Below are positions 37,457 to 48,649 of a stretch of 64,000 bases of DNA, piece by piece (the first letter of the stretch is position 1; every line of letters begins with the position of its first letter). Source of the stretch: Linnemannia elongata (Eukaryota > Mortierellomycota > Mortierellomycetes > Mortierellales > Mortierellaceae); NCBI GenBank assembly GCA_036320915.1, contig JAXBDG010000013.1:868001-932000 (forward strand). The letters are read 5' to 3'. The position numbers and the translations under genes were made by a program. The notes under the pieces were generated by a model. It did no database searches. It was not told the DNA's origin and saw only the letters and a list, made by a program, of their open reading frames with translations.

Positions 37457-39192
37457 ATGAAGTAAGAAACTGGACAAACAACGCCGGGATCAGCAAGTTA
37501 CGAATCACGCTCGCGAAAACAAACGCACACATCAACAATATGCTACATTGTCCTAATTACAGCTACTCTCCTCCTTTTTCCATTCCTCATTTTTAGCAAC
37601 GTAAAAGAGATCCAGCGTCTAAACGCCCGCGAAGCAACTCTCTCGACCTCCCACTCCCAAACTGGGTCCTGGCACGAGCAATACAAAGATTCCGCCCACA
37701 TCTTTGTCGGTGGACTTCCTTACCACCTTACCGAGGGTGACATCATCTGTGTGGTCTCGCAGTTTGGAGAAGTTGCAGGTATCAACTTGGTCAGAGACAA
37801 GGATACGGGGAAATCGAAGGGATATGCGTTCCTGAAGTATGTTGATCAAAGAAGTACTATCCTTGCGGTCGATAACCTTAACGGTGCCCAGGTAAAGCAA
37901 CTTTCTGCCCCCCCCCTTTTTTTTTCCAATGTCTGTATGTAGTTTCTCGGAAAAACGCTTTGGATTGTGATCGTCCTTACTCCATGTATTAATATTTCTT
38001 GCCATTTTTTTTCTTCTGGTGGTAGATCGCGGGAAGGACGATTCGAGTGGACCATGTACAGAATTACAAGGTACCCAAGGTCTTTGATGCTGACGGAAAT
38101 GAGATCGAGTCGGACGAGGATACCGTCAACAACGCAGCACCCAAGCCTATTCAAGGTAACAATCAGAATCATCTAGTCCCATCCAAGCCATTTGCTATCG
38201 CCATGAAAATTATTTGATCATATTATTAATGCACCCCTTTTTCTTCCAAACTTTTTGAACAAGTAGAAGAGGCGTCGGATGATGATGATGAATCGAGCGA
38301 GTCGGAGGTAGACGATACAGGAATCGATATCGACGACCCCATGCGCGAATACCTTCTCAAGAAGCGCAAGAAGGAAGCCCGCAAGGCTAAACGCAAGGCC
38401 GAGAAGGAGGCTGGGAAATCAGAATCTAAGGCTGAGAGGAAGGCGAGGAAGGAACTCAAGAAGGCGGCAAAGCGGGACAAGGATGACGGCAGTGGTAGTA
38501 AGAAATCCAAGAGCAAAAGAAGCGACAAGAACGACAAGGAGTCCTCGCCTTCACCGTCGACAGCGCCAGCAACAACAGTGCGGGATGGTGAGAAGGAGAG
38601 CAGGAGAGGCGAGAACATGGATGTCGATATCAGGAAAGAGGAGTCTGCGGACAAAACTCGAAAGGACTCATCCACCTTAGATCATAACACATCAAACAAC
38701 AAAGAAACATCAAAAGCAACCGGATCGCCTCCACCAACTTCTTCCTCACGCCAGGGACGACTCAGGTCTAGATCCAGATCTCCACGCCCTAGGTCTCGGT
38801 CACGATCCATCGACAGGAACCGTGGCCGTGGCCGAAGCCAAAGCCGGGAAAGACACCGTGACCACAGCAGCAGAGACGACTACAACAACGATCGTGGTCG
38901 CAGGCGGAGGGGATATTCGCAAGAGCGTAGAGAAGAGAGTCGGGAACGCAGAATCGAGGATGGTCGCAGAGGAGATGATAGCAGAGACCGCAAGAGGGGC
39001 GTCACGGATGACTCTTATCATCGGATGCGACGTGGTTCTCCAGACAGCAGTCGTCGTCGAGACTATGATCGCAATCGCGATCGCGATTATCGCGGATCGA
39101 GATACAGGAGCCGTAGTCGAAGTCCTCCTCCTCGTCGTGGCGGTGGCGGTGGCGGTCGTCGCAGTCGGTCCAGAAGTCCCGAGAGATCTTGA
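37457..39192 (+). CDS. RBMX2: RNA-binding motif protein X2 / Ist3 (Snu17), spliceosomal RES complex
   Basis: Four exons: 37457-37461, 37597-37891, 38026-38155, 38267-39192; 1,356 nt, 451 residues. Exon 1 contributes only ATGAA before GTAAG; with exon 2 it gives MNNVKEIQRLNARE, matching the short N-terminus of Ist3/RBMX2. An RRM spans about residues 32-110: RNP2 HIFVGGLPY, GDIICVVSQFGEV, RNP1 KGYAFLKY, then the RBMX2-typical DQRSTILAVDNLNG and GRTIRVDHVQNY. An acidic stretch, a Lys/Arg helix (MREYLLKKRKKEARK) and an RS-rich tail with many RSRSRS and RERDR units follow. Ist3 with Bud13 and Pml1 forms the RES complex, which binds activated spliceosomes and aids splicing and nuclear retention of pre-mRNA. 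The tail makes it closer in size to metazoan RBMX2 than to yeast Ist3 (148 residues). Confidence 0.92.
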
Positions 39193-39368
39193 TTGCATAT
39201 CGTTTTCTTCTCAACCATTAACAGACGCGTTTCATAAAAGAGAAAGAAAAACTGATAATTGATTTGACTTGAATAATGTACAAATGTGGTAGTTTTTGGA
39301 GGGCTGTTTGGTATGGTATGAGAATGGTTGAGCAACTAGGAGTATGAAAAGGAGAAACAAAACGAGCT

Positions 39369-42300
39369 TTAAACCATGCGGCGGTCATGGGCATGACCAG
39401 CAGAGGAAGTCCTCCTCACACCAAGTTGCAGAGGCGTAGTAGAAGAGATGCTAAGGTCAGAATCCGCAGGAACAGGGAGTGGTCGAGGAAAGTGGAGCTG
39501 AGTCGCTGACCAAGGTCCCGAGTCCTTTGTATCACGCGGACCTCCAGAATGGGTGCGGCCGGGGCGGTCTCGAGCCATCTGACTGGCACTGCTTGCTCCA
39601 CGACGATGCGAACCAGGTCCCCAAAGGTCGCCAACTTGATCCGCGCCTTCACCAAACGAATCTCTATGGGCATCCTGCGAATGGCGACCTACGGCCAAGA
39701 AGGAGTCGTTCCTGTTGGCGTCCATGGCCTGCTGCGATCTACTGCGTGCTCGGCGGCTGGAGAGACTAGGCGCACGACGGCTCGAATGCTTCGATACAAT
39801 ACTGGCGGCGATCGATAGACGGCGTTGAATCTTGGAACCTGTCACTCCCTCAGCCTCGGCTCCCTGGTTGCCCAGCTCGACCTCCCATTCCTTCCAACGC
39901 TGGACTGCTTCAGGATCCTTCTCCAGCTCCTGGTAGAGATCAACATCCGAGGGGTACAACTGGGCTTTGATGATCTTGGCCATAATGTTTGGCAAGATCG
40001 CAATCATCGACGCCACAATAATGGTGAGCCAAAAGGGAAGATGTGCAGCCAACGATTGGAAGGCACCACGGACGTGGTATCCGCCTGTTCGCACGGGATA
40101 GAAGAACGAGTAGGCGGTATTGTATCCGAACCAGGCAAGGATCGTCATGAACGACGTGACATGGGTGACAATTGACCAGTTGTGCGTTTCCAGATACGCA
40201 ATCTTGAACGTGACGACCAAGACAATCGTAGTATAAACGCCGAGACCCATAGAGAAGAGGGACTCGTCATCGGGCTCGACGCCAAACTTGCCAATGGCAC
40301 CAGCAATCCAGAGAGGGACCATCAGGGACGCAATCGCCTGGTAAACAGCGGCGGCCATCCATGTTCCGTAGGTAACCAATGAGAATCCGCTGTTCCGAGG
40401 TCCAAACGTGTAGAGCTCAGGCACCAGCAAGAGTGTCGACGCCTTCAGATCCTGCTCAAACATACCAACGACCATGACCGGCAATGACGAGAACAAGGTA
40501 TTGTAGAACGAGAGCGTCCACTGTTCATACAAGGACGTGCCAGAGAATCCTGTAAAGATCTGGAATAATCCCTGTGTCAGGTAGAAAGTGGCGCACTTGT
40601 AAAAGGTTCCCAGGACAAACTTGGACACACGGACATAGGACCAGCGACCATGGACAAAGAGGAGTCGCTCGAGGAAGCGGAACTGGGCAATCGAGTAATC
40701 ACTCGATCTTGCGGCTTGGAGACCCTCCTTTCCGGTGATACCGATGCCGACGTTGGCCTCCTGAATCATGGCAATGTCGTTGGCACCGTCTCCGATAGCG
40801 AGTGTCACGGTGTTCTTGCATCGAGCACGGACAGTCTTGACCACGAGGGCCTTCTGGGCAGGGCTGACACGACAGCAAATCACAGAGTCGGCACGGATAC
40901 CCAGCTCCACAAACAATGCCATCAGCTCGGTCGACTGCTCGACAATTCCTAAGGTGGCTCCATCGATAACGACAACCACATGCCGAGACTTGCCCTTCAT
41001 CACGTCCTTCATCGCCTTGTTCATCGCCTTGTGAGCCTGTGCTTGAGTAGGCACATCCAAGATGATGGTGCTCGAGTAGTCTTTGATAAGACGGCAAGAG
41101 TATCCAATATTGATGGCCGTTTCGCGCTTGTCTCCCGTCAACATCCAGAGTCGAATACCGGCACGGCGGAGCTTGTCAATCGTCTCAGGGACACCGTCTT
41201 GTAGTTTGTCCTCAATGGCAGTGGCGCCTGTCATATCCAAGTTCTGCTCCAATAGTTCGGCGACCTGCTCCAGCTTCTCCTGTCGTCCGTCGAGGGCGCT
41301 CTGCGCATCCGCGTACTTCTTGGACCAAAGGCTGTACTCCTCCTTGCTCAGGAATCGGTGACCATAGAGTAGCGTTCTCAGTCCTGTGGTGGCATACTCC
41401 TGGATATGATCCATCGTCTGCTGGTACTCCCACATCTCCGACTGAGTCCAACCAGGTGTTTGACCAAAGAAATACGCACCCATATCATCCTCCTCAATCG
41501 ATGAATGACCGTAACCCTCAGTGCCGGGATCTTTGTACGTTCCAGATTGTTGGTGTCCATGGGTGAGCCCTTTTGCCTTTCCAGTGGCATTGTCTCCGCC
41601 CCCACCAACTCCTGCACCTGAAGTCGATGATCGGTCCAGGTTGCGTCTTGACTTTCCGGATTTAGAGTACTCCAGGCTGGCGAGTGGATCCATGCCATCG
41701 TATCCATGGACAGAGTCGGGAGAGAAGGGCATGGGGGTATCCAGATTCTGAAAGTCGGCCAGCCCGGTCTGAGGATCGCGCACACGTTCCAGAATGATGG
41801 AGTCAGCACCCTTGGTGAAGAGGCAGATCTGGCCGTCGGGCATGCGGTAAATGACAGACATACGCTTGCGTTTGCTGGAAAATTCGATAATGTTCAGAAT
41901 CTCGTAAAACTCTTCCTGGGGAACCTCGTCCGCGGAATTGGGCATGGATCGGACGCGAATGCCTCCTCGACTGCGCTCGACAAAGACGTAACCCAACTCC
42001 TTGGCTCCGGCGACCAAGGCATTCTCATCAGGACTGGCTGCCTGGTACTTGAAACTCGTAGGGTCTGATTCGTCCATCAACTCAGGTACAGCATCGTGGC
42101 AGAGCGCCATGGACAGCAAAAAGAAACGAATCCTGTCGGCCATAACATGTCGTGCTCCAGAGCGCAAAAAGGGAACCAACTGAGAGGTTGGGGTACAGGG
42201 GACGATGGTCTCGACGTAGGAAGGCATGTTGCCGGCGTGAATGCTGTCCGGGTATTGTCCTGAGCAAGATCGGTCGCGGTCCGTGGGTGCATCCTTGCCA

Positions 42301-45217
42301 CCCAAACTCTGGTATCCTGATGCTGAACGCTGGCTGGCCTGGCGAGAGGACCTCTTGAGTTTTCCAACCACCTTTCCCGCTTTACTCCTGTATTTGTGGC
42401 GGCGATGAGTGTCCTCGGATCCATCGGTACGGTGATCGTGTCCTGTAGATACGGCAATTTCTTGGTTCTCCTGGGCGGTCTTGGCGGCGGCTTTGATCGA
42501 TTCCGGGTCCAGGTCATGGTTGAACGAGTGACCAGCGACACAGAACTTTCGAAAGACCATGATGTTCTCTGTTAAGGTTCCTGTCTTGTCCGAGAATAGA
42601 TAGCTGACTTGTCCCAGTTCCTCGTTGATAACTGTTGTCCTGGCTTCGGCCGGGGTGTTGGAGACAGGGTCGTACATCTCGATGTCGTGTTGAATAAAGT
42701 ACGCCTGCAGCAGCTTGACCAACTCCATGGTGACATAGAGCGAAATGGGGATCATGGTGTTGAAGAGCACAATGTAGCCAAAAAGAATCGATGCAGTGTC
42801 GCTCTTCATCGCGTTCTTGGCTGTGAGATACCATGCCAGATGACCGGGCTTGGAGTTACGCGCGGTCCAGACTGCGCTGAGAACAGTGCAGAGGGCGGAC
42901 AAAAAGATGACGATGCTGAAGATGACGATGATAACCTTGTTGATAAGGCGTTGCATACTTGGTGCCTTGGTGCGCACGTTCTTTGAACCGTTTTGTCGAA
43001 TCTTGGTGTCCTCTCCTGAAAAGACGATGAGACCGTAGATGTATGGGGTGTTACGGAGGATGGTGCCACGGAGCAGAATCTGGTTGATGCTGAGGGGGTA
43101 TCGGGGCTGGTTTCTTCCCTGACCGACTTGCAAGTACCCCTCGAAGTTGTACAGATCCTGGTTGGGCTGTTCGGTGTGGGCGCAACCTAGATTTTAATAG
43201 GATGCCATGCAGAGAATATTAAAACAATTATTAATATCGAGCCTTGTGCGCCATTTGGACAGCCTGTTCATTTTCATTCGGTTCGCTCTTTCTCTCTTTC
43301 TCTCTCTCCTTGTCTCCTTGTCGTTCTCTTGCATTGGCATTGAGAGGCAGGTTCAAAAATAACAACAACGGCCAACATTGTTTTGCGCGCATAATCCCTT
43401 CTAGCCCTCCTTGCCTCTTGCCAAACGTTCTCAATCCCTGTCACAACTCAACTGCACAGTTCCCCTCTTTGCAAAAACCGGGTTGTCCGAGCGGATGAAA
43501 TTTACCCATCCATGACATCAACCCTTCTTCAGGATCATCAAATTCTCTTGTTAGCGAAACTATAATGAGAAACATCGACGCTCGATAGGGTGTCCTGACC
43601 CACGACGAAAAAAATATGGGCAATCGAGAAACAAACAAAAAAAAAAAAAAAAAAAAAAAAAAAGGGAAAAGAACAACGGAACGACAACAAACACACTCAG
43701 ACTACAACAGCCCACTCGTGATGGTTGTTTTCTGTCTCCAAGTCGTACACGAGATATCTACAAGAGTAGACGTCTTACACTGTTCCATCTTGTAAAAATA
43801 TGGAATGAAAAAGAGAGCACAAACTGAGAAATATAAAAGTCGATAAACAATGCCTACCAGTGAACGTGGCAATATCTTCAGGAGTTTGGATCATGTCGTT
43901 GGTCACTTTCAAGGCCTGGCGCTGCTTCAGATTCGTTTCTCCGTCGAGAGCCGCCGTTTCAACATAGCAACCTCCATCTGGGCCGGACGAGTGCAGCAGG
44001 ATGAGATCGGCGGGTACCCAGTCGTTCTGATCCACTCGGACAATGTCTCCCACCGCCAGATCCTTCCACTTTATCTGTTGAAAGACGGCGAGGTTTGGCG
44101 TGGGGGTAGCTGCTGGGGTCAATGGGATGGTGATGGAGAGTTCCGCAGGCGAGGCTGGATTCTCGCCAGTTGAAGTGTTGAAAGGACGGTGAGAGGACGC
44201 GGATGTGGGCAAGGGGTATGCAGATGCAGAGGTTGTGGAGGGCTGCTGGGTATGGGACGAGATCGAATTGGTCGCATTCCGGTAGCTCCGAAAGACGTTG
44301 GCAGGCTGGTTGTTCTCACCGGAATCCTGCCGATGTCTCCTGAGATCATCATATCCTTCATGCGCAATTGCGATCGATAGGAAGACGAGCAACGGCACCA
44401 ACGTTGTATACTGGCCGGTGGTGGACCAGCCAGGCACCATCTGGAGCGAGGCGACGAACAAGAAGTAAACGTTGGCGATCTTTGAGAACTGCGCATAGAG
44501 CTGTTTGGGCAAGAAATCCCAGAGGGTATAGCGAGCAGTAGTGACGGCGTTGGAGACAAATGGTTTACCCGTCTCTGGCTGGATCAAGGGCGTGGAGCGA
44601 GAGGAGGAGATGGGGATGATACGGTTTCCAGTTTTTGGGACCATGGCGCCGCGGCCCTTGAACCTGTTGGCCAACGATGTCATCCAACCCGTTGGGCGTC
44701 GAACGGGCTTTGTGGAGAGGGGCTCAGAGTTGATATCGAGCTCTTTGTAGGGTTCTGAGGTGAGAGGCCCTCCAGCAGGAGTTATTGGTGCTGTATGTGT
44801 GGTGGTGGAGGCAGTTGGAGGAGCATTGCCGTTGTTGTTGTTGTTGTTGTGTACAGATCCGAGCTCCATGGCTACCGCTTGGGCAGTTGCTGGAGTTGGT
44901 TGTGGTTGGTCGATTAGCACATTCCTTGGTTGTTGAGAGTTGTTGCCATTGTTGTTGTTAGGTGGAGTGGAAGAGGAAGAAGGCGGGAGGGTGGAGTTGG
45001 TGATAATGGAAGGTTGCTGTCCCTGAAGAGTCGCACGTCTCCGACGGGAGTGTAGTGTTGGAGTTGCAGGGGACTCTGGAGAAGATACTGAGGGGAAGAC
45101 TGTTGAGGAGGAAGAGGAGGAGGAGAGTGGCGAGGACGAAGGTGGATGGGGATATGACGATCCGCTGGCTGTTGGTTGACCGGTAGAGCTGGCCTGACCA
45201 TGGTTGGGGGAGGCCAT
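39369..45217 (-). CDS. DNF3: P4-type ATPase (lipid flippase), Dnf3-like
   Basis: Two exons on the minus strand, 45217-43858 and 43186-39369, joined in phase 1, give 1,725 residues. The first 155 residues are low-complexity and cytosolic. Then come the first membrane pair (LYAQFSKIANVYFLFVASLQMVPGW spans helix 1), the actuator loop DGETNLKQRQAL, the P4 helix 4 motif PISLYVTMELVKL, the phosphorylation site DKTGTLTEN (Asp at about residue 652), the nucleotide-domain KGADS, TGDKRETAINIGYSC and GDGANDIAMIQ, followed by six C-terminal helices. P4-ATPases flip phospholipids to the cytosolic leaflet of Golgi, endosome and plasma membranes. The QMVPGWSTTG and AHEGYDDLRRHR sequences recall Dnf3, which is why the subgroup is proposed. 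Long Ser/Gly-rich inserts lie in the nucleotide domain. The 671-nt intron includes a 27-nt homopolymer. Confidence 0.9.
43637..43663. repeat. Poly(A)27 tract in the P4-ATPase intron
   Basis: Plus-strand A27, read as T27 in the transcript direction, about 195 nt into the 671-nt intron. Confidence 0.95.
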
Positions 45218-46224
45218 GGCTCACACTGCGCGGAGGGGGAGAAGAAGAAAAGGAGAGTGAGTGAGTATGTGAAGTGAGAGTGAGCGAGAAGAGAAAGGCA
45301 GAGCAGGAGAGTATGGTGAGAACCGAAGAAAAGAAGAGAGAAACAGAATGGTGGGGTGAGGTGAGGTGAGGTGAGCGAGGGAAGAGAAGAAACAGACGAA
45401 TAGAGCAAAGAGATGGGTGAGTGAGTGCATTGATTGGACAAAGGGGAAGGAGGGCGGATGTTGGATTGTGTGTGTGTATCGGACGGATATAATGAGTCGT
45501 CAATAGGTTGTTGAAGAGAAGAATGGGCTGGGCTGGACTCGATGTATGTACTGTATTGCTGTATTGCTGTATTGGCAATCAATAATGGGATGAAATGGCG
45601 TGTGGACATATGAGAGAGCAACAAAAGGGTGCAGAGCGGGTTGCGGAAAGGGGGTACATGGGAAGGGAGGTTGGATATGCGTGCGTGGGTGCGTGACAGG
45701 GACTGGATGGTTACAGAGAAGATGGTGGTGGTGGTGGTGGTGTGAACACAAAGCAGAACAAGGTTGGGACAAAGACAAAAAAGAAAAAAAAAAAGGTAGA
45801 GAGCCGACAGGGATTGGAGGGGGGAGCCAATGCTGGGTGGGGTGTGTGGTGTCAGTGCAAGGGAAGGAATAAATAAGCTCGTCGGGTTACCTTGTGGTGC
45901 GGGGGTAGGTGGTTGAGGAAGTGTTTGTGGACTAAAGCGTTGTCAAAGCAATATGTCGTCGATATTGATACACAGCGGTTTGATTGTTGGGAGTTGGTTA
46001 GTTGTTGCAAGTGAATGCAAGAAGAGAAAAGAAGTATGTGGGTGGTGCGATGGAAGAAATAAAAGTCAACGACGAGGGAGGGAGGAAAGAGTAACAAGAA
46101 GAAGGAGAGTGTGGATGAGTGAGTAAGTGAGAGGATCAGCGGAAGGAGAGAAGAGGGCAACAGGGTAAGCTCATGAAAAGGGATGAGAGGAAGGGTGGTC
46201 GTTGCTGTCGCTGTTGATGGATGA

Positions 46225-46275
46225 AAAGAGAGAAGAGAGAAGAGAGAAGAGAGAAGAAAGAAGAAAGAAAGTGAG
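46225..46275. repeat. (GAGAAGA)n purine tract
   Basis: Four to five GAGAAGA/GAAAGAA units in tandem on the plus strand, in the far upstream region of the P4-ATPase gene. Confidence 0.8.
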
Positions 46276-48121
46276 AAAGTGAGAGTGAGTGATGAAAAAA
46301 GAAGAGAAGTGAGAAGAAATAAAGAAAGAAAGGCGTCTCTGCCTCCAAAATTATTTCGATGGGCAGATGGGCAGATCGACGACCTCAGTGATATCTATCA
46401 ACTGACTGCCTGACTGACTGACTGACTGACTGACCGCCCACTACCAACTTCACGGCAGACTCGTTGATTCGCTGTTCTTTCTGTTGCTGCTGTTGTGTTG
46501 TGGTTATCCTGGTTGTTGTCTTGTGGTTGTTCTTGTTGTTGTTGCTTCCAAGTTGCTGCTGCTGTTGCTATTGCCGCTATTGTTGTTGTTGTTTGGATGG
46601 TCTTTGAGTGATCGTTGATGAACAAACTTGTCCTTTTCCTTTCTCTTTTTGCAACTCTTACAGTAATGAGCTTTGACCAGCTTATTATTTATTATTTTCT
46701 TTTTTTTTTAAAAAAAAGGTTACTCTGGTCAAGTCATCCTTTAGTATATCGTGGCAATCAAGAGATCACCCTCTATATCACTCCTCGACCTATTTCTAAG
46801 CTCAAACATGGTTTGTGTTAAAGAAGGTGTTATGTCCCCTATCCTGCATGTCACTTGCTTCATTTTGACTCTTGATACTTCAGTGAATGACACCCTACTT
46901 TCACTGTCCACCTGGCTTGACGCTGGTCCAGGGGGGAGACAGTAAAACGACCACGCCCAAAAGTTCAACAGGGGGAGGGGGGAAAGGGGGACAGCATCTC
47001 AAAGGGAGGAACAACTGCAACTTTTATTTTCAGGGACATATTTACTCCCATCCATTCATCTATCCCTTCCCTTCCGTTACTTTATTCTCCCCTGACCACC
47101 TCTTTTTCAATTGCCTCGCACTTTTTTTTTTAATCCTTCGATCCGTTTGCACTGCCCAAGAGTCCAAGGGAGCATTTTTGACACAATTTATTATCCGCGC
47201 GTATTCTTCTATCTGTAACCTGATGTCTTTGAATGTTGTCAAGCAATGGCTCTTGCTCCAGCCCACGGTGTTAATGTTGTCAACACAAAATGGAAAAAAT
47301 TGTACAGCCGACCGACCAACTTCACACCCCTCGCTGCTAAAAAATAAGCACAGTTTCCTGCTTGTGCTGGCAGTATATATATGCTACACAAATTGTACCC
47401 CGGACATTTGAGAAATAGTGAGATGCTACCATTTCATCCTTAGAATGGCCCTTGCATGAAAGTAAACCGGTATGGTTCGAGGAAAGGAAGGCTGTGTGTG
47501 CTTGTCTTATCTTTCAACTCCCCCTTTTTCTTGATCCTCTTTCGAAGGTGAGAAAGCTTAGTCAAGAACAAGAACTCGATCTATGAGCTGTCTCTCCTCT
47601 GGCAAGAGTAAACACAAACATCCAACAACAACAGCTACATCTGCAACAACAACAACACCGCCAACAACAACAGAAGGGGCGATGTCGATCAGCTTGTCCG
47701 CGGAGTCATCCCCGACCCGACCATTCACAATATTTTTTTAATGTATTGCCGATGGCGATGGTAGGGCCCAGTGATTATCATTTATCAACAACGAGTTCCA
47801 CAAGAGCAGCGCGCTTCATTTCACTCCAAAAGTCCGAGAATATTCATAAGCTAGTTCAATGGATTCACGTTATAGGATCAATACTATGCAGTAAACCATT
47901 TTTCAGCTAAGCCCATTTCGATACATACTCGCCAGCCTGGCTGCCCCAGGCCACTGGCCATTCGTCTCGGGTATTTGTTGCTTCTCGACATTTTTTTTTA
48001 CAGTCATTTCCGCCTGAAAATAGCTTTCACGACTCCTTTGTTAACCCTACTTGGATGCAGCCATCTGTTACGAACATGCGAAAAGAACGTTTACCCGACA
48101 AGCAATTGGCCACCACATTCA

Positions 48122-48124
<3 letters not shown>

Positions 48125-48165
<41 letters not shown>
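48125..48165. repeat. Poly(A)41 tract
   Basis: Uninterrupted A41 in intergenic sequence, about 485 nt beyond the 3' end of the paraoxonase-like gene. An internal poly(A) like this can also be the relic of a retrotransposed RNA, but no retrocopy or target-site duplication was recognised next to it. Confidence 0.95.
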
Positions 48166-48167
<2 letters not shown>

Positions 48168-48649
48168 GAAGCATACTCGCATACCCCTGTCGAAGGAACC
48201 TCCAGCAAGCCCGATCCTTTGCTTCAATGATGCCCGACAATAAGAACAATATCGAGCAAACAAAAAGTACAAGTTTTCTTGTGCAACGGAGTATCACCAA
48301 CGCACGAGCCGACTTTTATTTCCATCGTCATCCCCACCTCCCTTCCCTTGCCTTCCCGTACTACTTAATATAGCTTGCAGCATCGGCGAAAAATATTGTC
48401 CAATTGCTAACCTTGCATCACTGCTTGGCACCTTTTTGTTGTTCCTTATTCCTCCGGGAAACATCAACCAAAGGCTGATGAGTGAGTCCAGTCGTGGCCA
48501 ACAAAAAAACTGACGCCTATTGTGCAGAATTATGTTCATAACGTCACCACAGCCATGACCAAGAATAAAAAGAAAAAAAAATATAATGACAAATACACAA
48601 CCACACTTCATTTGTTCAAAGTTGAAGGATCAGCTACGAAGAAAGATGA

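Larger units (their letters stand above)
45218..48649. other. Gene-poor region upstream of the P4-ATPase
   Basis: No convincing gene. From 45230 to 45400 and 46080 to 46340 the plus strand is purine-rich (GAGAA, GGTGA and GAGAAGA units), so the flippase sense strand is CU-rich there. A TGAC repeat lies near 46405-46433, CAA/CTG-type triplets near 46480-46600, three GTATTGCT units near 45550, and a poly(A) run at 48125. The 174-codon frame at 46887-47411 has no protein-like features and no neighbours in phase. Confidence 0.5.

Noticed and set aside
38800..39198. 132-codon minus-strand frame
   Set aside because: It lies opposite the RS-rich tail of RBMX2 and has the Ala/Thr/Val composition expected for a shadow frame.
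43480..43500. tRNA-like D-arm (GGTTGTCCGAGCGGATG)
   Set aside because: No anticodon stem or T-arm (GGTTCRANYC) follows within tRNA distance.
46887..47411. 174-codon plus-strand frame in the P4-ATPase upstream region
   Set aside because: No domain, mixed low-complexity pieces, no supporting splice pattern or neighbouring frame.
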